NCBI RefSeq assembly: GCF_001634365.1
Contig: NZ_CP014578.1
Span: 3,410,001-3,474,000 of the forward strand
Direction of reading: 5' to 3'
DNA: 64,000 nt
Source: Paraburkholderia phytofirmans OLGA172
GTDB taxonomy: Bacteria > Pseudomonadota > Gammaproteobacteria > Burkholderiales > Burkholderiaceae
Numbering within the stretch: the stretch's first letter is position 1; each line of letters opens with the position of its first letter. Below are positions 17,485 to 26,561 of this stretch, piece after piece. The translations under genes were made by a program, and so were the position numbers. Under the pieces are notes generated by a model, which was not told where the DNA came from, ran no database searches, and worked only from the letters and a program-made list of their open reading frames with translations.

Positions 17485-18687
17485 GTGAAACTCCTGCTGC
17501 CGCCTGCGTTTTTTTTCGCTTCATTCGCCGCCTTTCGGCGAATCGCCGGCTTTGCGCTGCTTGCCGGCTTTTCGAGCGCCGTCCGCGTTCAAGCCCTGCG
17601 AGCCGGCGCAACGGTGTTGCTCGCCGCCACTGCCCTGCCGGCGCTGGCCGCGCTGCCGGTCGAGCGCATCAAACTGCCACCGGGCTTCCATATCGAGGTC
17701 CTGTCGGACGCGGTACCCAGCGCGCGGGGCATGGCGCTCTCGCCGAAAGGCATTCTTTATATAGGCAGCCTTGACGGCCACGTCTACGCGCTCGAATTGC
17801 AGAATGGGCGCGTGACGGCTCGCCACGTGATTGGCTCCGGATTGGAAGCGCCGGCCGGTGTGGCGTGGCGGGATGGCGCGCTGTATGTGTCCGCAGTGTC
17901 TGAAATTCTACGCTTCGACGCGATCGACGCCCATCTGAATGACCCGCCCAAGCCAGCCGTCGTCACCGACACACTGCCGACAGAAACGCATCATGGCTGG
18001 AAATTCATTGCGTTCGGGCCGGACGGCAAGCTGTACGTGCCGCAAGGCGCGCCCTGCAACGTCTGCCTGAAAGACCGCGACCGCTTTGGGCTGATCGGCC
18101 GCATGGACCCGGACGGCAGCCATTATGAAGTCGTAGCGCGCGGCGTTCGCAATACGGTCGGCTTCGCGTGGCACCCGGTGACGCATGAGCTGTGGTTCAC
18201 CGACAACGGCCGCGACATGATGGGCGACGACGTACCGGACGACAAACTCAACCGCGCACCGCGCGTCGGCATGGATTTCGGTTTCCCGTATTGCCATGGC
18301 GGCGACACGCCCGACCCCGAGTTCGGCAAAGACCACCCGTGCAGCGCCTTCACGCCGCCAGTTGTCAAACTCGGTGCACACGTCGCCTCGCTCGGCATGC
18401 GCTTTTACAGCGGCTCGATGTTTCCGGCCGCCTATCGAGACAATATTTTTATCGCCGAACACGGTTCGTGGAATCGCAGCAAGAAGGTCGGTTACCGCGT
18501 CGTACGGGTGATCACCAACCCTGACGGCAGCAACGCGCATCAGGAAGTCTTCGCCGTTGGCTGGCTCCAACCGGGCGAAGCGGTATGGGGCCGCCCAGCC
18601 GACGTGCAACCGATGCCCGACGGTTCGCTCCTGATCAGCGACGACTACGCCGGCGCGGTCTACCGCGTGACCTACTCCGCGCCTTAG
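17485..18687 (+). CDS. Secreted PQQ-type sugar dehydrogenase, L-sorbosone-dehydrogenase-like
   Basis: This 400-residue protein has a hydrophobic N-terminus consistent with export; the start is uncertain because the first 55 residues are unusually long for a signal peptide. The mature part is a six-bladed beta-propeller of the glucose/sorbosone dehydrogenase family, with PPGFHIEVLSD, RGMALSPKG, GVAWRDGALYVS, DGKLYVPQGAPCNVC, NTVGFAWHP and LWFTDNGRDMMGDD. The family oxidises sugars or aldoses with PQQ in the periplasm. The natural substrate cannot be read from the sequence. Confidence 0.88.
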   Translation: MKLLLPPAFFFASFAAFRRIAGFALLAGFSSAVRVQALRAGATVLLAATALPALAALPVERIKLPPGFHIEVLSDAVPSARGMALSPKGILYIGSLDGHVYALELQNGRVTARHVIGSGLEAPAGVAWRDGALYVSAVSEILRFDAIDAHLNDPPKPAVVTDTLPTETHHGWKFIAFGPDGKLYVPQGAPCNVCLKDRDRFGLIGRMDPDGSHYEVVARGVRNTVGFAWHPVTHELWFTDNGRDMMGDDVPDDKLNRAPRVGMDFGFPYCHGGDTPDPEFGKDHPCSAFTPPVVKLGAHVASLGMRFYSGSMFPAAYRDNIFIAEHGSWNRSKKVGYRVVRVITNPDGSNAHQEVFAVGWLQPGEAVWGRPADVQPMPDGSLLISDDYAGAVYRVTYSAP

Positions 18688-18889
18688 CCTTAACCGCTGC
18701 GCAACTGCGCGCCGAGGCCGCCGACGCGGCCCGCACGCACCCAACCCACGACGGACACAAGCAGCCGCGGCGTCCATACGGTCGTACACCACGTGACCGC
18801 CACCACACAGCGTGGCGTAGAATGCGCGTCGGTCCGTGCCCACCGGCGCCCCGCTCCTTTCGACCGCCTGTCACTCTGCTCTCGCCTAC

Positions 18890-19357
18890 ATGTCCACGCT
18901 TGCTTCGACTTCCTCGCATTTCAGATCCAAGACGATTACCGCCGCGCTGGCATTCTTCTTCGGCAGTCTCGGCGCCCACCGCTTCTATCTGTACGGCATG
19001 CGCGACATTTACGGCTGGGCTCATCTGCTTGGCACGCTGATCGGGATTCCGGGCGCCATGCTGGTGGTGACCAGCGAGCGGGCCTCGATGCCCGGTTGGG
19101 TGCTCGCGTTTTTCGGTGCCGTTTCCCTGCTCTCCGCGTTTCTGGCTGCGATCGTCTACGGCCTGCGTCCGGATGAAAAATGGGATGCGCAGTTCAACGC
19201 GCAAACCCAGCGCAAAAGCCACTCTGGCTGGACCGTCATTTTCATCGTGATCTTTTCGCTGCTGATCGGCGCGTTCCTGCTGATGACGGGCCTTGCGATC
19301 TCGTTCCAGACTTACTTCGAAGGTCAGGTAGAGGCCGCCAAAGCGCTGTCGCAATGA
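18890..19357 (+). CDS. TM2-domain membrane protein
   Basis: This 155-residue protein starts MSTLASTSSHFRSKTITAAL. The TM2 domain (about 14-70) has the typical pattern AFFFGSLGAHRFYLYG between its two membrane helices; further hydrophobic helices are near 70-90 and 118-140. An upstream in-frame ATG at 18836 is less likely. The function of TM2 proteins in bacteria is unknown. Confidence 0.85.
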   Translation: MSTLASTSSHFRSKTITAALAFFFGSLGAHRFYLYGMRDIYGWAHLLGTLIGIPGAMLVVTSERASMPGWVLAFFGAVSLLSAFLAAIVYGLRPDEKWDAQFNAQTQRKSHSGWTVIFIVIFSLLIGAFLLMTGLAISFQTYFEGQVEAAKALSQ

Positions 19358-19373
19358 CCTCCCGCGCGCCGCG

Positions 19374-20540
19374 CTAAAAGAGGTTCAACTGCGAATCGTG
19401 GCGTGGTGGCGGTTCAGCACGCACCGGTTCGACCCGGCGAAAGTGCGACATGTCCAGAATGCCGCGATCGCGCCGGTTTAACCCGAGCCGGCGCACGGCC
19501 TTGTGGAAGCGTTGCTTCAACAGGTCCGCCCACAACCCTTCTCCCTTCATTCGAGTGGAGAAGCTCGAGTCGTAGTCTTTCCCGCCCCGCATATCGCGCA
19601 CGCGACTCATCACCCGGTCAGCACGATCGGGAAAATGCGCCGCGAGCCAATCCTTGAAAAGCGGCGCGACTTCCCACGGCAAGCGCAGCACGATGTAACT
19701 CGCATTGCATGCACCGGCTTGCGCACAAGCCTCCACCACGCGCTCCATGTCCGGCTCGGTGACGAATGGAATCACCGGCGCGATGCTCACGCCAACGGGA
19801 ATACCCGCTTCGCTCAACGTACGGATCGTGCGCAATCGACGCGACGGCGTGGCCGCACGCGGCTCCAGCGTGCGCGCGATATCCGCATCCAGCGTGGTGA
19901 TCGTGATGGCCGCCATGAACTGCCCGCGCGCCGCCATAGGCGCGAGCAGATCGAGATCGCGCTCGATCAGCGACGATTTGGTGATCGCCGCGAAGGGATG
20001 GCTCCGCTCGCTGAGCACTTCTATCACCCGCCGAGTAAGCCGCAAATCGCGCTCGGCGGGTTGCCAGGCGTCCGTATTGACGCCCAGCGCGATCGGCTCG
20101 GGCACATAGGACTTCTTCGACAACTCGCGCTCGAGCAATTCCGGCGCATTGATCTTTGCATAGATGCGGCTTTCGAAGTCGAGCCCCGGCGACAACCCCA
20201 GATAACTATGGGTAGGCCGCGCAAAGCAGTAGATACAGCCATGCTCACAGCCCCGATACGGGTTCAGCGACACGCTGAACGGAATATCCGGCGATGCATT
20301 GCGCGTGAGAATGGTTTTGGCCCGCTCTTCGAAAACCTGCGTGCGTAAGACCTTGGGCTCGCCGCCTTCCTCCGGCGACGCAAGCCAGCCGTCGTCCACC
20401 ACTTCGCGCTGGTCGACTTCATAACGGCCTTGCAGGTTCGTCACCGCGCCGCGCCCCTTGCGAGGCGCGGGCGGAGCGATCGGAAATTCGCTAGCGGAGT
20501 GGATGTCGGAATCGGTCACGGCTGGAGCACGCAAAAACAA
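19374..20540 (-). CDS. Radical SAM protein, PA0069/SplB-like family
   Basis: This 388-residue protein binds a [4Fe-4S] cluster through Cys98-x3-Cys102-x2-Cys105 in RGCEHGCIYC. A spore-photoproduct-lyase-like core follows, with TKSSLIERDLDLLAP and the end ILDMSHFRR. PA0069-family proteins are distant relatives of DNA photoproduct lyase but their reaction is not established. A consensus LexA box lies 17 bp before the start, consistent with a DNA-repair-linked role; I recall that the P. aeruginosa homologue belongs to the SOS regulon. It is downstream of lrp on the same strand but separated from it by a strong terminator. Confidence 0.9.
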   Translation of the reverse strand: MFLRAPAVTDSDIHSASEFPIAPPAPRKGRGAVTNLQGRYEVDQREVVDDGWLASPEEGGEPKVLRTQVFEERAKTILTRNASPDIPFSVSLNPYRGCEHGCIYCFARPTHSYLGLSPGLDFESRIYAKINAPELLERELSKKSYVPEPIALGVNTDAWQPAERDLRLTRRVIEVLSERSHPFAAITKSSLIERDLDLLAPMAARGQFMAAITITTLDADIARTLEPRAATPSRRLRTIRTLSEAGIPVGVSIAPVIPFVTEPDMERVVEACAQAGACNASYIVLRLPWEVAPLFKDWLAAHFPDRADRVMSRVRDMRGGKDYDSSFSTRMKGEGLWADLLKQRFHKAVRRLGLNRRDRGILDMSHFRRVEPVRAEPPPRHDSQLNLF

Positions 20541-20588
20541 AAACGGCGCAAAACACCTGTATAAATATACAGTGTTTACGCCGTTTGT
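20537..20588 (-). terminator. Long hairpin terminator after lrp
   Basis: On the minus strand a near-perfect hairpin of about 21 paired bases (outer arms AAACGGCG/CGCCGTTT, two 1-base bulges, loop at 20564-20566) is followed by a T-rich run up to 20532. It ends lrp transcription; its central part coincides with the LexA box. Confidence 0.8.
20557..20572 (-). promoter_or_regulatory. LexA (SOS) box upstream of the radical SAM gene
   Basis: CTGTATAAATATACAG fits the LexA consensus CTGT-N8-ACAG with the preferred AT-rich spacer; it differs from an alternating TATATATA spacer by one base. It lies 17-32 bp before the radical SAM start codon, a position suited to repression. Confidence 0.8.
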
Positions 20589-20617
20589 CGAGCCCAGCCA
20601 GGCACCTTTCTCGCGAA

Positions 20618-21106
20618 CTAATCACCAACTGCAATCGTCAGCGTTTCCTTGATTTCTTCCATCACCACGTAGCTCTTCGACTGCACCGCGCCGGGCAGTT
20701 GCAGCAGGATGTCACCCAGCAGTTTGCGGTAGTCGGCCATTTCACCGATGCGCGCCTTGATCAGGTAGTCGAAGTCGCCGGAGACGAGGTGGCACTCCAG
20801 CACCTCGGGGATCTTCTGCACCTCGCGGCGGAACTGGTCGAACATGTTGCCGCTTTTGTGATCGAGCGTAATCTCGACGAATACCAGCAGCGCCGCGCCC
20901 AGCTCAGCCGGGTTCACCCTTGCGTGATAGCCGGTGATCACGCCGTCGCGCTCCATCCGCTTGACCCGCTCGATGCAAGGCGTAACGGACAGCCCGACCT
21001 GTTCGGCAAGGTCTTTCATTGCCATCCGGCCGTCCTGTTGCAGGAGCCGCAGGATCTTGTGATCGAGTTTGTCGAGGGCCCGGACCGGTTGGCGTTGTGT
21101 ACGCAT
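20618..21106 (-). CDS. lrp: Lrp/AsnC-family transcriptional regulator
   Basis: This 162-residue protein has the N-terminal helix-turn-helix (LDKLDHKILRLLQQDGRMAM to about residue 55) and a C-terminal RAM ligand domain with the ECHLVSGDFDYLIKAR motif. It matches Lrp of proteobacteria. It is divergent from dadA across a 160-bp AT-rich region, the usual layout where Lrp controls D-amino acid (alanine) catabolism. The cognate ligand (leucine, alanine or another) is inference. Confidence 0.93.
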   Translation of the reverse strand: MRTQRQPVRALDKLDHKILRLLQQDGRMAMKDLAEQVGLSVTPCIERVKRMERDGVITGYHARVNPAELGAALLVFVEITLDHKSGNMFDQFRREVQKIPEVLECHLVSGDFDYLIKARIGEMADYRKLLGDILLQLPGAVQSKSYVVMEEIKETLTIAVGD

Positions 21107-21266
21107 AGTGTTTTTGCTGAAAATCTTGAAAATACGATAACAAAACCTACCTGACTGTTAATAGTATAGCGGTTAACACTGGGCGATCAGCGTTACACCT
21201 CGTTAATCGAATGAATTCCAACGAATCGACGAGCGCACCGCCCTCAGACCTTTCTCTGGAGCAGCT

Positions 21267-22553
21267 ATGCGAGTCGTCGTTTTGGGCAGTGGCGTCGTCG
21301 GGGTGACGAGTGCTTATTATCTGGCGCGTGCCGGTCATGAAGTCACGGTGATCGATCGCGAGGCCGGCCCGGCGCTCGAAACCAGCTTTGCCAATGCCGG
21401 CCAGATTTCGCCGGGCTACGCGTCGCCGTGGGCGGCGCCGGGCGTGCCGCTGAAGGCCGTCAAATGGATGTTCCAGAAGCATGCGCCGCTGGCGATCCGC
21501 CTCGACGGCACGCAATTCCAGTTGCAATGGATGTGGCAGATGCTGCAGAACTGCACGTCGTCGCGTTATGCGGTGAACAAGGGCCGCATGGTCCGCCTCG
21601 CCGAATACAGCCGCGACTGTTTGCAAGCGCTGCGCGCCGAAACCAGCATCCAGTACGAAGGCCGCACCGGCGGCACGCTGCAGGTATTCCGCACGCAACA
21701 GCAGTTCGACGGCGCCGCGAAAGACATCGCCGTGCTGCGGGATGCCAACGTGCCGTATGAACTGCTGTCGCCGGCCGAGCTCGCAAAAGCCGAACCGGCG
21801 CTCGCCGCGGTCTCGCACAAGCTGACGGGCGGCCTGCGCCTGCCGGGCGACGAAACCGGCGACTGCCAGATGTTCACCACGCGCCTCGCCGCGCTGGCCG
21901 AGCAACTGGGCGTCAAGTTCCGCTACAACACGCCGATCGACTCATTCGCCATGGCGGGCGAGCGCATCGCCGGCGTGCAATGCGGTAATGAACTGGTGCG
22001 CGCGGATTCGTTTGTCGTGGCGCTCGGTTCGTACTCAACGAAATTCCTGTCCGGCCTCGTGAAGATTCCGGTCTACCCGCTCAAGGGGTATTCGATCACC
22101 GCGCCGATCGTCAACGAAGCGTCCGCGCCGATTTCGACCGTACTCGACGAGACCTACAAGATCGCGATCACGCGCTTCGACGACCGGATTCGCGTCGGCG
22201 GCATGGCGGAGATCGTCGGCTTCGACAAATCGTTGCGCCAGGCGCGCCGCGAAACGCTGGAACTATGCGTGAACGATCTGTTCCCGGGCGGCGGCGATAC
22301 GTCGAAGGCCACCTTCTGGACTGGCCTGCGTCCGATGACACCGGACGGCACGCCGATCGTCGGCCGCACGCCGGTGCCGAACCTGTTCCTGAATACGGGT
22401 CACGGTACGCTGGGCTGGACGATGTCGTGCGGCTCGGGGCAACTGCTGGCCGACGTGATGTCGGGCAAGCAACCCGCGATCAAGGCGGACGATCTGTCGG
22501 TGCATCGCTATCTCGGCGAGACCGGCGGTGCGCATCGCCCGGCTTATGCTTGA
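21267..22553 (+). CDS. dadA: D-amino acid dehydrogenase small subunit
   Basis: This 428-residue FAD protein begins with the Rossmann motif [20 protein letters not shown] and contains [21 protein letters not shown] and the C-terminal [15 protein letters not shown]. It oxidises D-alanine and other D-amino acids at the inner membrane and passes electrons to quinone. GGAGC lies 8 bases before the start. Lrp is encoded divergently and probably regulates it. No alanine racemase gene follows. Confidence 0.97.
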   Translation: MRVVVLGSGVVGVTSAYYLARAGHEVTVIDREAGPALETSFANAGQISPGYASPWAAPGVPLKAVKWMFQKHAPLAIRLDGTQFQLQWMWQMLQNCTSSRYAVNKGRMVRLAEYSRDCLQALRAETSIQYEGRTGGTLQVFRTQQQFDGAAKDIAVLRDANVPYELLSPAELAKAEPALAAVSHKLTGGLRLPGDETGDCQMFTTRLAALAEQLGVKFRYNTPIDSFAMAGERIAGVQCGNELVRADSFVVALGSYSTKFLSGLVKIPVYPLKGYSITAPIVNEASAPISTVLDETYKIAITRFDDRIRVGGMAEIVGFDKSLRQARRETLELCVNDLFPGGGDTSKATFWTGLRPMTPDGTPIVGRTPVPNLFLNTGHGTLGWTMSCGSGQLLADVMSGKQPAIKADDLSVHRYLGETGGAHRPAYA

Positions 22554-22628
22554 GGTTTAGGGATTAACGATTAACGCTTCGCGAGCGGTTGCGCCGGTTC
22601 GTCATCGCAGACAAACCGGCCTGACAAA

Positions 22629-22664
22629 GACAAACGGCGCCTCACAGGGCGCCGTTTGTCTTTT
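22629..22664 (+). terminator. Intrinsic terminator between dadA and the acyl-CoA dehydrogenase
   Basis: A perfect 13-bp stem (22629-22641 with 22648-22660), 6-base loop and TTTT end the dadA transcript. It lies between convergent genes and may also act on the opposite strand. Confidence 0.9.
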
Positions 22665-22707
22665 CGCACGAGCTTTCGCTACATAGCTCGAGAGAAGAAG
22701 TGCAGCA

Positions 22708-24498
22708 TCAGAACTGATCTTCCGACAACGCCAGCACACTCTCCCCGCTCTTCGCGGTAACGATCGACGCTTCGAGCGCCGACGCCTGCGGCAGCACATG
22801 CTCGGCATAGAACTGCGCGGTCGCGATCTTCGCACCGTAGAACGACGGATCTTCGGCGCGCTTTTCAGCCGCCACGAGCAGCGCACGCGCCATCTGCCAG
22901 CCGCCCAGCACGATGCCCGCGAGCTTCAGATATGGCACGCTGCCGGCGAACACCGCGTTCGGATCGTCCTTCGTGTTGGCAACAACGAAATCGACCGCCG
23001 CGGTGAGCGAGCGATGACCTTGCGCCAGATACTTCTTCATCGATTCGAACGCCGCACCCTGCTGCGTGCCGAGCGCCTCGATCGTTTCTGCTACGCCGGC
23101 CAGCAGCGACTTCGCCACCTTGCCGCCGTCGCGCACAGTCTTGCGGCCGATCAGGTCGTTGGCCTGGATCGCGGTCGTCCCTTCGTAAATCGGCAGAATG
23201 CGCGCGTCGCGGTAGTACTGCGCGGCGCCCGTTTCTTCGATGAAACCCATGCCGCCGTGCACCTGCACGCCGAGGCTCGTCACGTCGATCGACAGCTCCG
23301 TGCTCCAGCCCTTCACGATCGGCACGAGGTATTCGTAGATCGCCTGATGTCCGGCGCGTTTTGCTTCGTCAGGATGACGATGCGCGATATCGCAGTGAGC
23401 CGCGGCGACATACGCCAATGCGCGCGATGCTTCGGTGAGGCCACGCATCGTCGCGAGCATGCGGCGCACGTCCGGATGCTGGATGATTGCCACCGATTGC
23501 TTCGCCGAGCCGTCCACCGGGCGGCTTTGCACGCGATCCTTCGCGTACGCCACGGCCTTCTGATACGCCCGGTCCGAGACGCCCACGCCCTGCATGCCCA
23601 CCGCGAAACGCGCCGCGTTCATCATGATGAACATGTACTCGAGGCCGCGATTTTCTTCGCCGATCAGATGACCGATCGCGCCGCCGTGGTCGCCGAACTG
23701 CAGCACCGCGGTGGGGCTCGCCTTGATGCCGAGCTTGTGCTCGATCGACACGCAGTGCACATCGTTACGCTCGCCGAGCGAACCGTCTTCATTGACGAGA
23801 AACTTCGGCACGATGAAGAGCGAAATGCCCTTCACGCCTTCCGGTGCGTTCGGGGTGCGCGCCAGCACGAGATGGGCGATGTTCTGCGCCATGTCATGCT
23901 CGCCCCACGTAATGAAGATCTTGGTGCCGAACAGCTTGAACGAACCATCGCCTTGCGGTTCGGCGCGCGTGCGCACCAGCGCGAGATCGGAACCGGCCTG
24001 CGGCTCGGTCAGGTTCATCGTGCCAGTCCACTCGCCGGAAATCAGCCTGGGCACGTAGGTCTGTTTTTGCGCTTCGGTGCCGGCGGTGAGCAGCGCTTCG
24101 ATCGCGCCGTCGGTCAGCAGCGGACACAGCGCGAACGAGAGGTTCGACGCATTGAGCATTTCGATGCACGGTGTCGCGATCAGCTTCGGCAGGCCCTGGC
24201 CGTCGTAGTCGAGCGGATGCTGCACGCCTTGCCAGCCGCCTTCCACGAACTGGCGGAACGCCTCCTTGAAGCCGGGCGTCGCGGTAACCACGCCATCCTT
24301 CCAGCTGCTCGGATTGCGATCGCCTTCGACGTTCAGCGGCGCCAGCACTTCGCCGCACAGTTTCGCCGACTCTTCGAGCACGGCCTGAGCCGTGTCGAGG
24401 TTCGCGTCTTCGAAGCCAGGCAAGGTCGCGATGTCTTCGAGCGCGGCCAATTCTTTCATCACGAACAGCATGTCCTTGATGGGTGCCGTATAGCTCAT
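22708..24498 (-). CDS. Acyl-CoA dehydrogenase (DmdC/long-chain-type, C-terminal extended)
   Basis: This 596-residue flavoprotein starts at MSYTAPIKDMLFVMKEL; the 19 upstream codons lack family similarity. Landmarks are TGTMNLTEPQAGSDLALVRT, the FAD-binding FITWGEHD region, GVQVHGGMGFIEETGAAQYYRD and PIYEGTTAIQANDLIGRK. The catalytic glutamate is expected in the YEGTT segment. The extra C-terminal domain is typical of the roughly 600-residue subfamily that includes methylmercaptopropionyl-CoA dehydrogenase and many fatty-acid enzymes. It lies downstream of etfBA, its likely electron acceptor, but a terminator separates them. The substrate is not known. Confidence 0.93.
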   Translation of the reverse strand: MSYTAPIKDMLFVMKELAALEDIATLPGFEDANLDTAQAVLEESAKLCGEVLAPLNVEGDRNPSSWKDGVVTATPGFKEAFRQFVEGGWQGVQHPLDYDGQGLPKLIATPCIEMLNASNLSFALCPLLTDGAIEALLTAGTEAQKQTYVPRLISGEWTGTMNLTEPQAGSDLALVRTRAEPQGDGSFKLFGTKIFITWGEHDMAQNIAHLVLARTPNAPEGVKGISLFIVPKFLVNEDGSLGERNDVHCVSIEHKLGIKASPTAVLQFGDHGGAIGHLIGEENRGLEYMFIMMNAARFAVGMQGVGVSDRAYQKAVAYAKDRVQSRPVDGSAKQSVAIIQHPDVRRMLATMRGLTEASRALAYVAAAHCDIAHRHPDEAKRAGHQAIYEYLVPIVKGWSTELSIDVTSLGVQVHGGMGFIEETGAAQYYRDARILPIYEGTTAIQANDLIGRKTVRDGGKVAKSLLAGVAETIEALGTQQGAAFESMKKYLAQGHRSLTAAVDFVVANTKDDPNAVFAGSVPYLKLAGIVLGGWQMARALLVAAEKRAEDPSFYGAKIATAQFYAEHVLPQASALEASIVTAKSGESVLALSEDQF

Positions 24499-24523
24499 GC
24501 CAGTTCTCCTCCGGTCTTTCGAT

Positions 24524-24562
24524 ATAAAAAGGGCGCCGGACTTGTTAGGTCCCACGCCCTTT
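24524..24562 (-). terminator. Intrinsic terminator after etfA
   Basis: The arms AAAGGGCG (24528-24535) and CGCCCTTT (24555-24562) enclose a second small stem, GGAC/GTCC. On the minus strand a T-run follows. It separates etfBA from the acyl-CoA dehydrogenase gene. Confidence 0.8.
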
Positions 24563-24601
24563 CGTGTGCTGCCAGACGCCTGTTAACCGGCGCTGCGGCG
24601 C

Positions 24602-25537
24602 TTAGCCGAGTTCGCTAACAAGTTCCGGCACGAGCGTGAACAGATCGCCCACCAAACCGTAATCGGCGACGCTGAAAATCGGCGCTTCCGGGTCCTTGTT
24701 GATCGCGACGATCACCTTCGAGTCTTTCATCCCGGCCAGATGCTGGATCGCACCCGAGATGCCGACGGCCACGTACAGTTGCGGCGCGACGATCTTGCCG
24801 GTCTGGCCGACCTGATAGTCGTTCGGCACGAAGCCCGCATCGACGGCTGCGCGTGATGCGCCCAGCGCTGCGTTCAGCTTGTCCGCCAGCGGTTCCAGAA
24901 CCTTGGTGTAGTTCTCGCCGTTGCCCAGACCACGGCCGCCCGAGACGATGATCTTCGCCGAAGTCAGTTCCGGACGGTCCAGCTTCGTCACTTCACGGCT
25001 CACGAACTGCGACAGGCCGGTGTCGGCTGCGGCTTCGATCTTCTCGACCGCTGCGCTGCCGCCTTCGGCCGCCACGGCATCAAAACCGGTCGTGCGGACC
25101 GTGATGACCTTGATCGGGTCAGCCGATTGCACGGTGGCGATGGCGTTGCCGGCGTAGATCGGGCGCTCGAACGTGTCTGCGCTGTCCACTGCGGTGATGT
25201 CGCTGATCTGTGCGACATCCAGCTTCGCGGCAATACGCGGTGCGATGTTTTTACCGTAAGCAGTCGCCGGCGCGAGGATGTGCGTGTAGTCCTTCGCGAT
25301 GTTCATCACCGTCGCTTCGACGTTTTCTGCCAAGCCCGCTGCCAGTTGCGGCGCGTCGGCCAGCAGCACCTTGCTCACGCCAGCGATCTTCGCTGCCGCA
25401 TCCGCTGCGGCTTGTGCGTTGTGGCCTGCCACCAGCACGTGGATATCACCGCCAATCTTCTGCGCGGCTGCGATCGTGTTCAGCGTCGCGGCCTTGATCG
25501 ATGCGTTATCGTGTTCTGCAATTACCAGATTCGTCAT
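24602..25537 (-). CDS. etfA: Electron transfer flavoprotein subunit alpha
   Basis: This 311-residue protein has the N-terminal ETF domain and the C-terminal FAD-binding domain, with [35 protein letters not shown] cut here to its key residues, [16 protein letters not shown] and [20 protein letters not shown]. With EtfB it carries electrons from acyl-CoA dehydrogenases to ETF-quinone oxidoreductase. It follows etfB by 13 bp. Confidence 0.98.
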   Translation of the reverse strand: MTNLVIAEHDNASIKAATLNTIAAAQKIGGDIHVLVAGHNAQAAADAAAKIAGVSKVLLADAPQLAAGLAENVEATVMNIAKDYTHILAPATAYGKNIAPRIAAKLDVAQISDITAVDSADTFERPIYAGNAIATVQSADPIKVITVRTTGFDAVAAEGGSAAVEKIEAAADTGLSQFVSREVTKLDRPELTSAKIIVSGGRGLGNGENYTKVLEPLADKLNAALGASRAAVDAGFVPNDYQVGQTGKIVAPQLYVAVGISGAIQHLAGMKDSKVIVAINKDPEAPIFSVADYGLVGDLFTLVPELVSELG

Positions 25538-25550
25538 TTCGTCCGTCTCC

Positions 25551-26300
25551 TTACAGCACCTTGGCTTCGGTCTTCAGCTTCTCGACCAGCGTCTTCACAT
25601 CCGGCACCATCACACCGGCAGAGCGCTTCGGCGGCTCGACGACCTTCAGCGTCTTCAGGCGCGGCGTCACGTCAACGCCGAGATCTTCCGGCTTGATGAC
25701 TTCCAGCGGCTTCTTCTTCGCCTTCATGATGTTCGGCAGCGTCACATAGCGCGGCTCGTTCAGGCGCAGGTCGGTCGTGACCACAGCGGGCAAGGTCAGC
25801 GACAGCGTTTCCGCGCCGCCGTCGACTTCGCGCGAAACCGTAGCTTTACCATCGGCAACGACAACCTTCGAGGCGAACGTCGCTTGCGGAAGATTCGCCA
25901 GCGCAGCGAGCATTTGGCCGGTCTGGTTCGAATCGTCGTCGATGGCCTGCTTGCCGAGAATCACCAGCCCAGGCTGTTCCTTGTCGACCAGCGCCTTGAG
26001 CAGCTTGGCGACGGCCAGCGGCTGCAGGTCTTCGTTCGACTCGATCAGGATCGCGCGGTCCGCGCCGATCGCCAGCGCCGTGCGCAGCGTTTCCTGCGCT
26101 TGCGTCACACCCGCCGACACGGCGATCACTTCGGTCGCCACGCCCGCTTCCCTCAGACGAACCGCTTCTTCAACCGCGATTTCGTCGAACGGATTCATCG
26201 ACATCTTCACGTTCGCGATGTCGACGCCCGTGCCGTCCGATTTGACCCGGACTTTCACGTTGTAATCGACCACTCTCTTGACTGGCACCAGGATTTTCAT
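25551..26300 (-). CDS. etfB: Electron transfer flavoprotein subunit beta
   Basis: This 249-residue protein starts [17 protein letters not shown]; two upstream codons are excluded. It binds AMP and pairs with EtfA. Landmarks are [35 protein letters not shown] and [23 protein letters not shown] sequence. A TATAAT element lies 40 bp upstream and two operator-like palindromes surround it. Confidence 0.98.
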   Translation of the reverse strand: MKILVPVKRVVDYNVKVRVKSDGTGVDIANVKMSMNPFDEIAVEEAVRLREAGVATEVIAVSAGVTQAQETLRTALAIGADRAILIESNEDLQPLAVAKLLKALVDKEQPGLVILGKQAIDDDSNQTGQMLAALANLPQATFASKVVVADGKATVSREVDGGAETLSLTLPAVVTTDLRLNEPRYVTLPNIMKAKKKPLEVIKPEDLGVDVTPRLKTLKVVEPPKRSAGVMVPDVKTLVEKLKTEAKVL

Positions 26301-26333
26301 GCACACGCTCCAAAGTTACGAATACGTCAGCCC

Positions 26334-26436
26334 AACGATCATTATAACGACTGCCCTTAGGGCAACCGCGTCGCGGGCGCTCTAGCAGAAGGATATCGCT
26401 CCTCAGCGGCGTGACGACAATATCGAACGATCGTTC
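26334..26436 (-). promoter_or_regulatory. Promoter/operator region of etfBA with two AACGATCGTT-like sites
   Basis: A 12-bp perfect palindrome GAACGATCGTTC lies at 26425-26436. A second site, AACGATCATT at 26334-26343, differs from its core by one base and overlaps a TATAAT (minus strand, 26346-26341). A further palindrome TGCCCTTAGGGCA (26352-26364) lies near the -35 position. This looks like a TetR-type operator pair; the regulator is not in the window. Confidence 0.5.
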
Positions 26437-26448
26437 TATTTTAATCTC

Positions 26449-26476
26449 GAAAAAACCCGGGCGACAACCCCGGGTT
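26449..26476 (-). terminator. Intrinsic terminator after metQ
   Basis: The stem AACCCGGG/CCCGGGTT (26454-26461 with 26469-26476) and an A-run at 26450-26455 on the plus strand give a U-tract for leftward transcription, ending metNIQ about 90 bp after metQ. Confidence 0.8.
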
Positions 26477-26561
26477 AAGACTTACGACTCTAATTTTACA
26501 TTGCCGTCGTGTCTTGCTATGCCCACAGCCGGGGAAAACGGTCGAAAAGCCGGCCGTCACA

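Noticed and set aside
22798..24618. 606-codon open frame opposite the acyl-CoA dehydrogenase gene
   Set aside because: It is an antisense shadow produced by high GC codon bias; it is Arg/His-rich with no domain, while the minus-strand protein matches a known family throughout.
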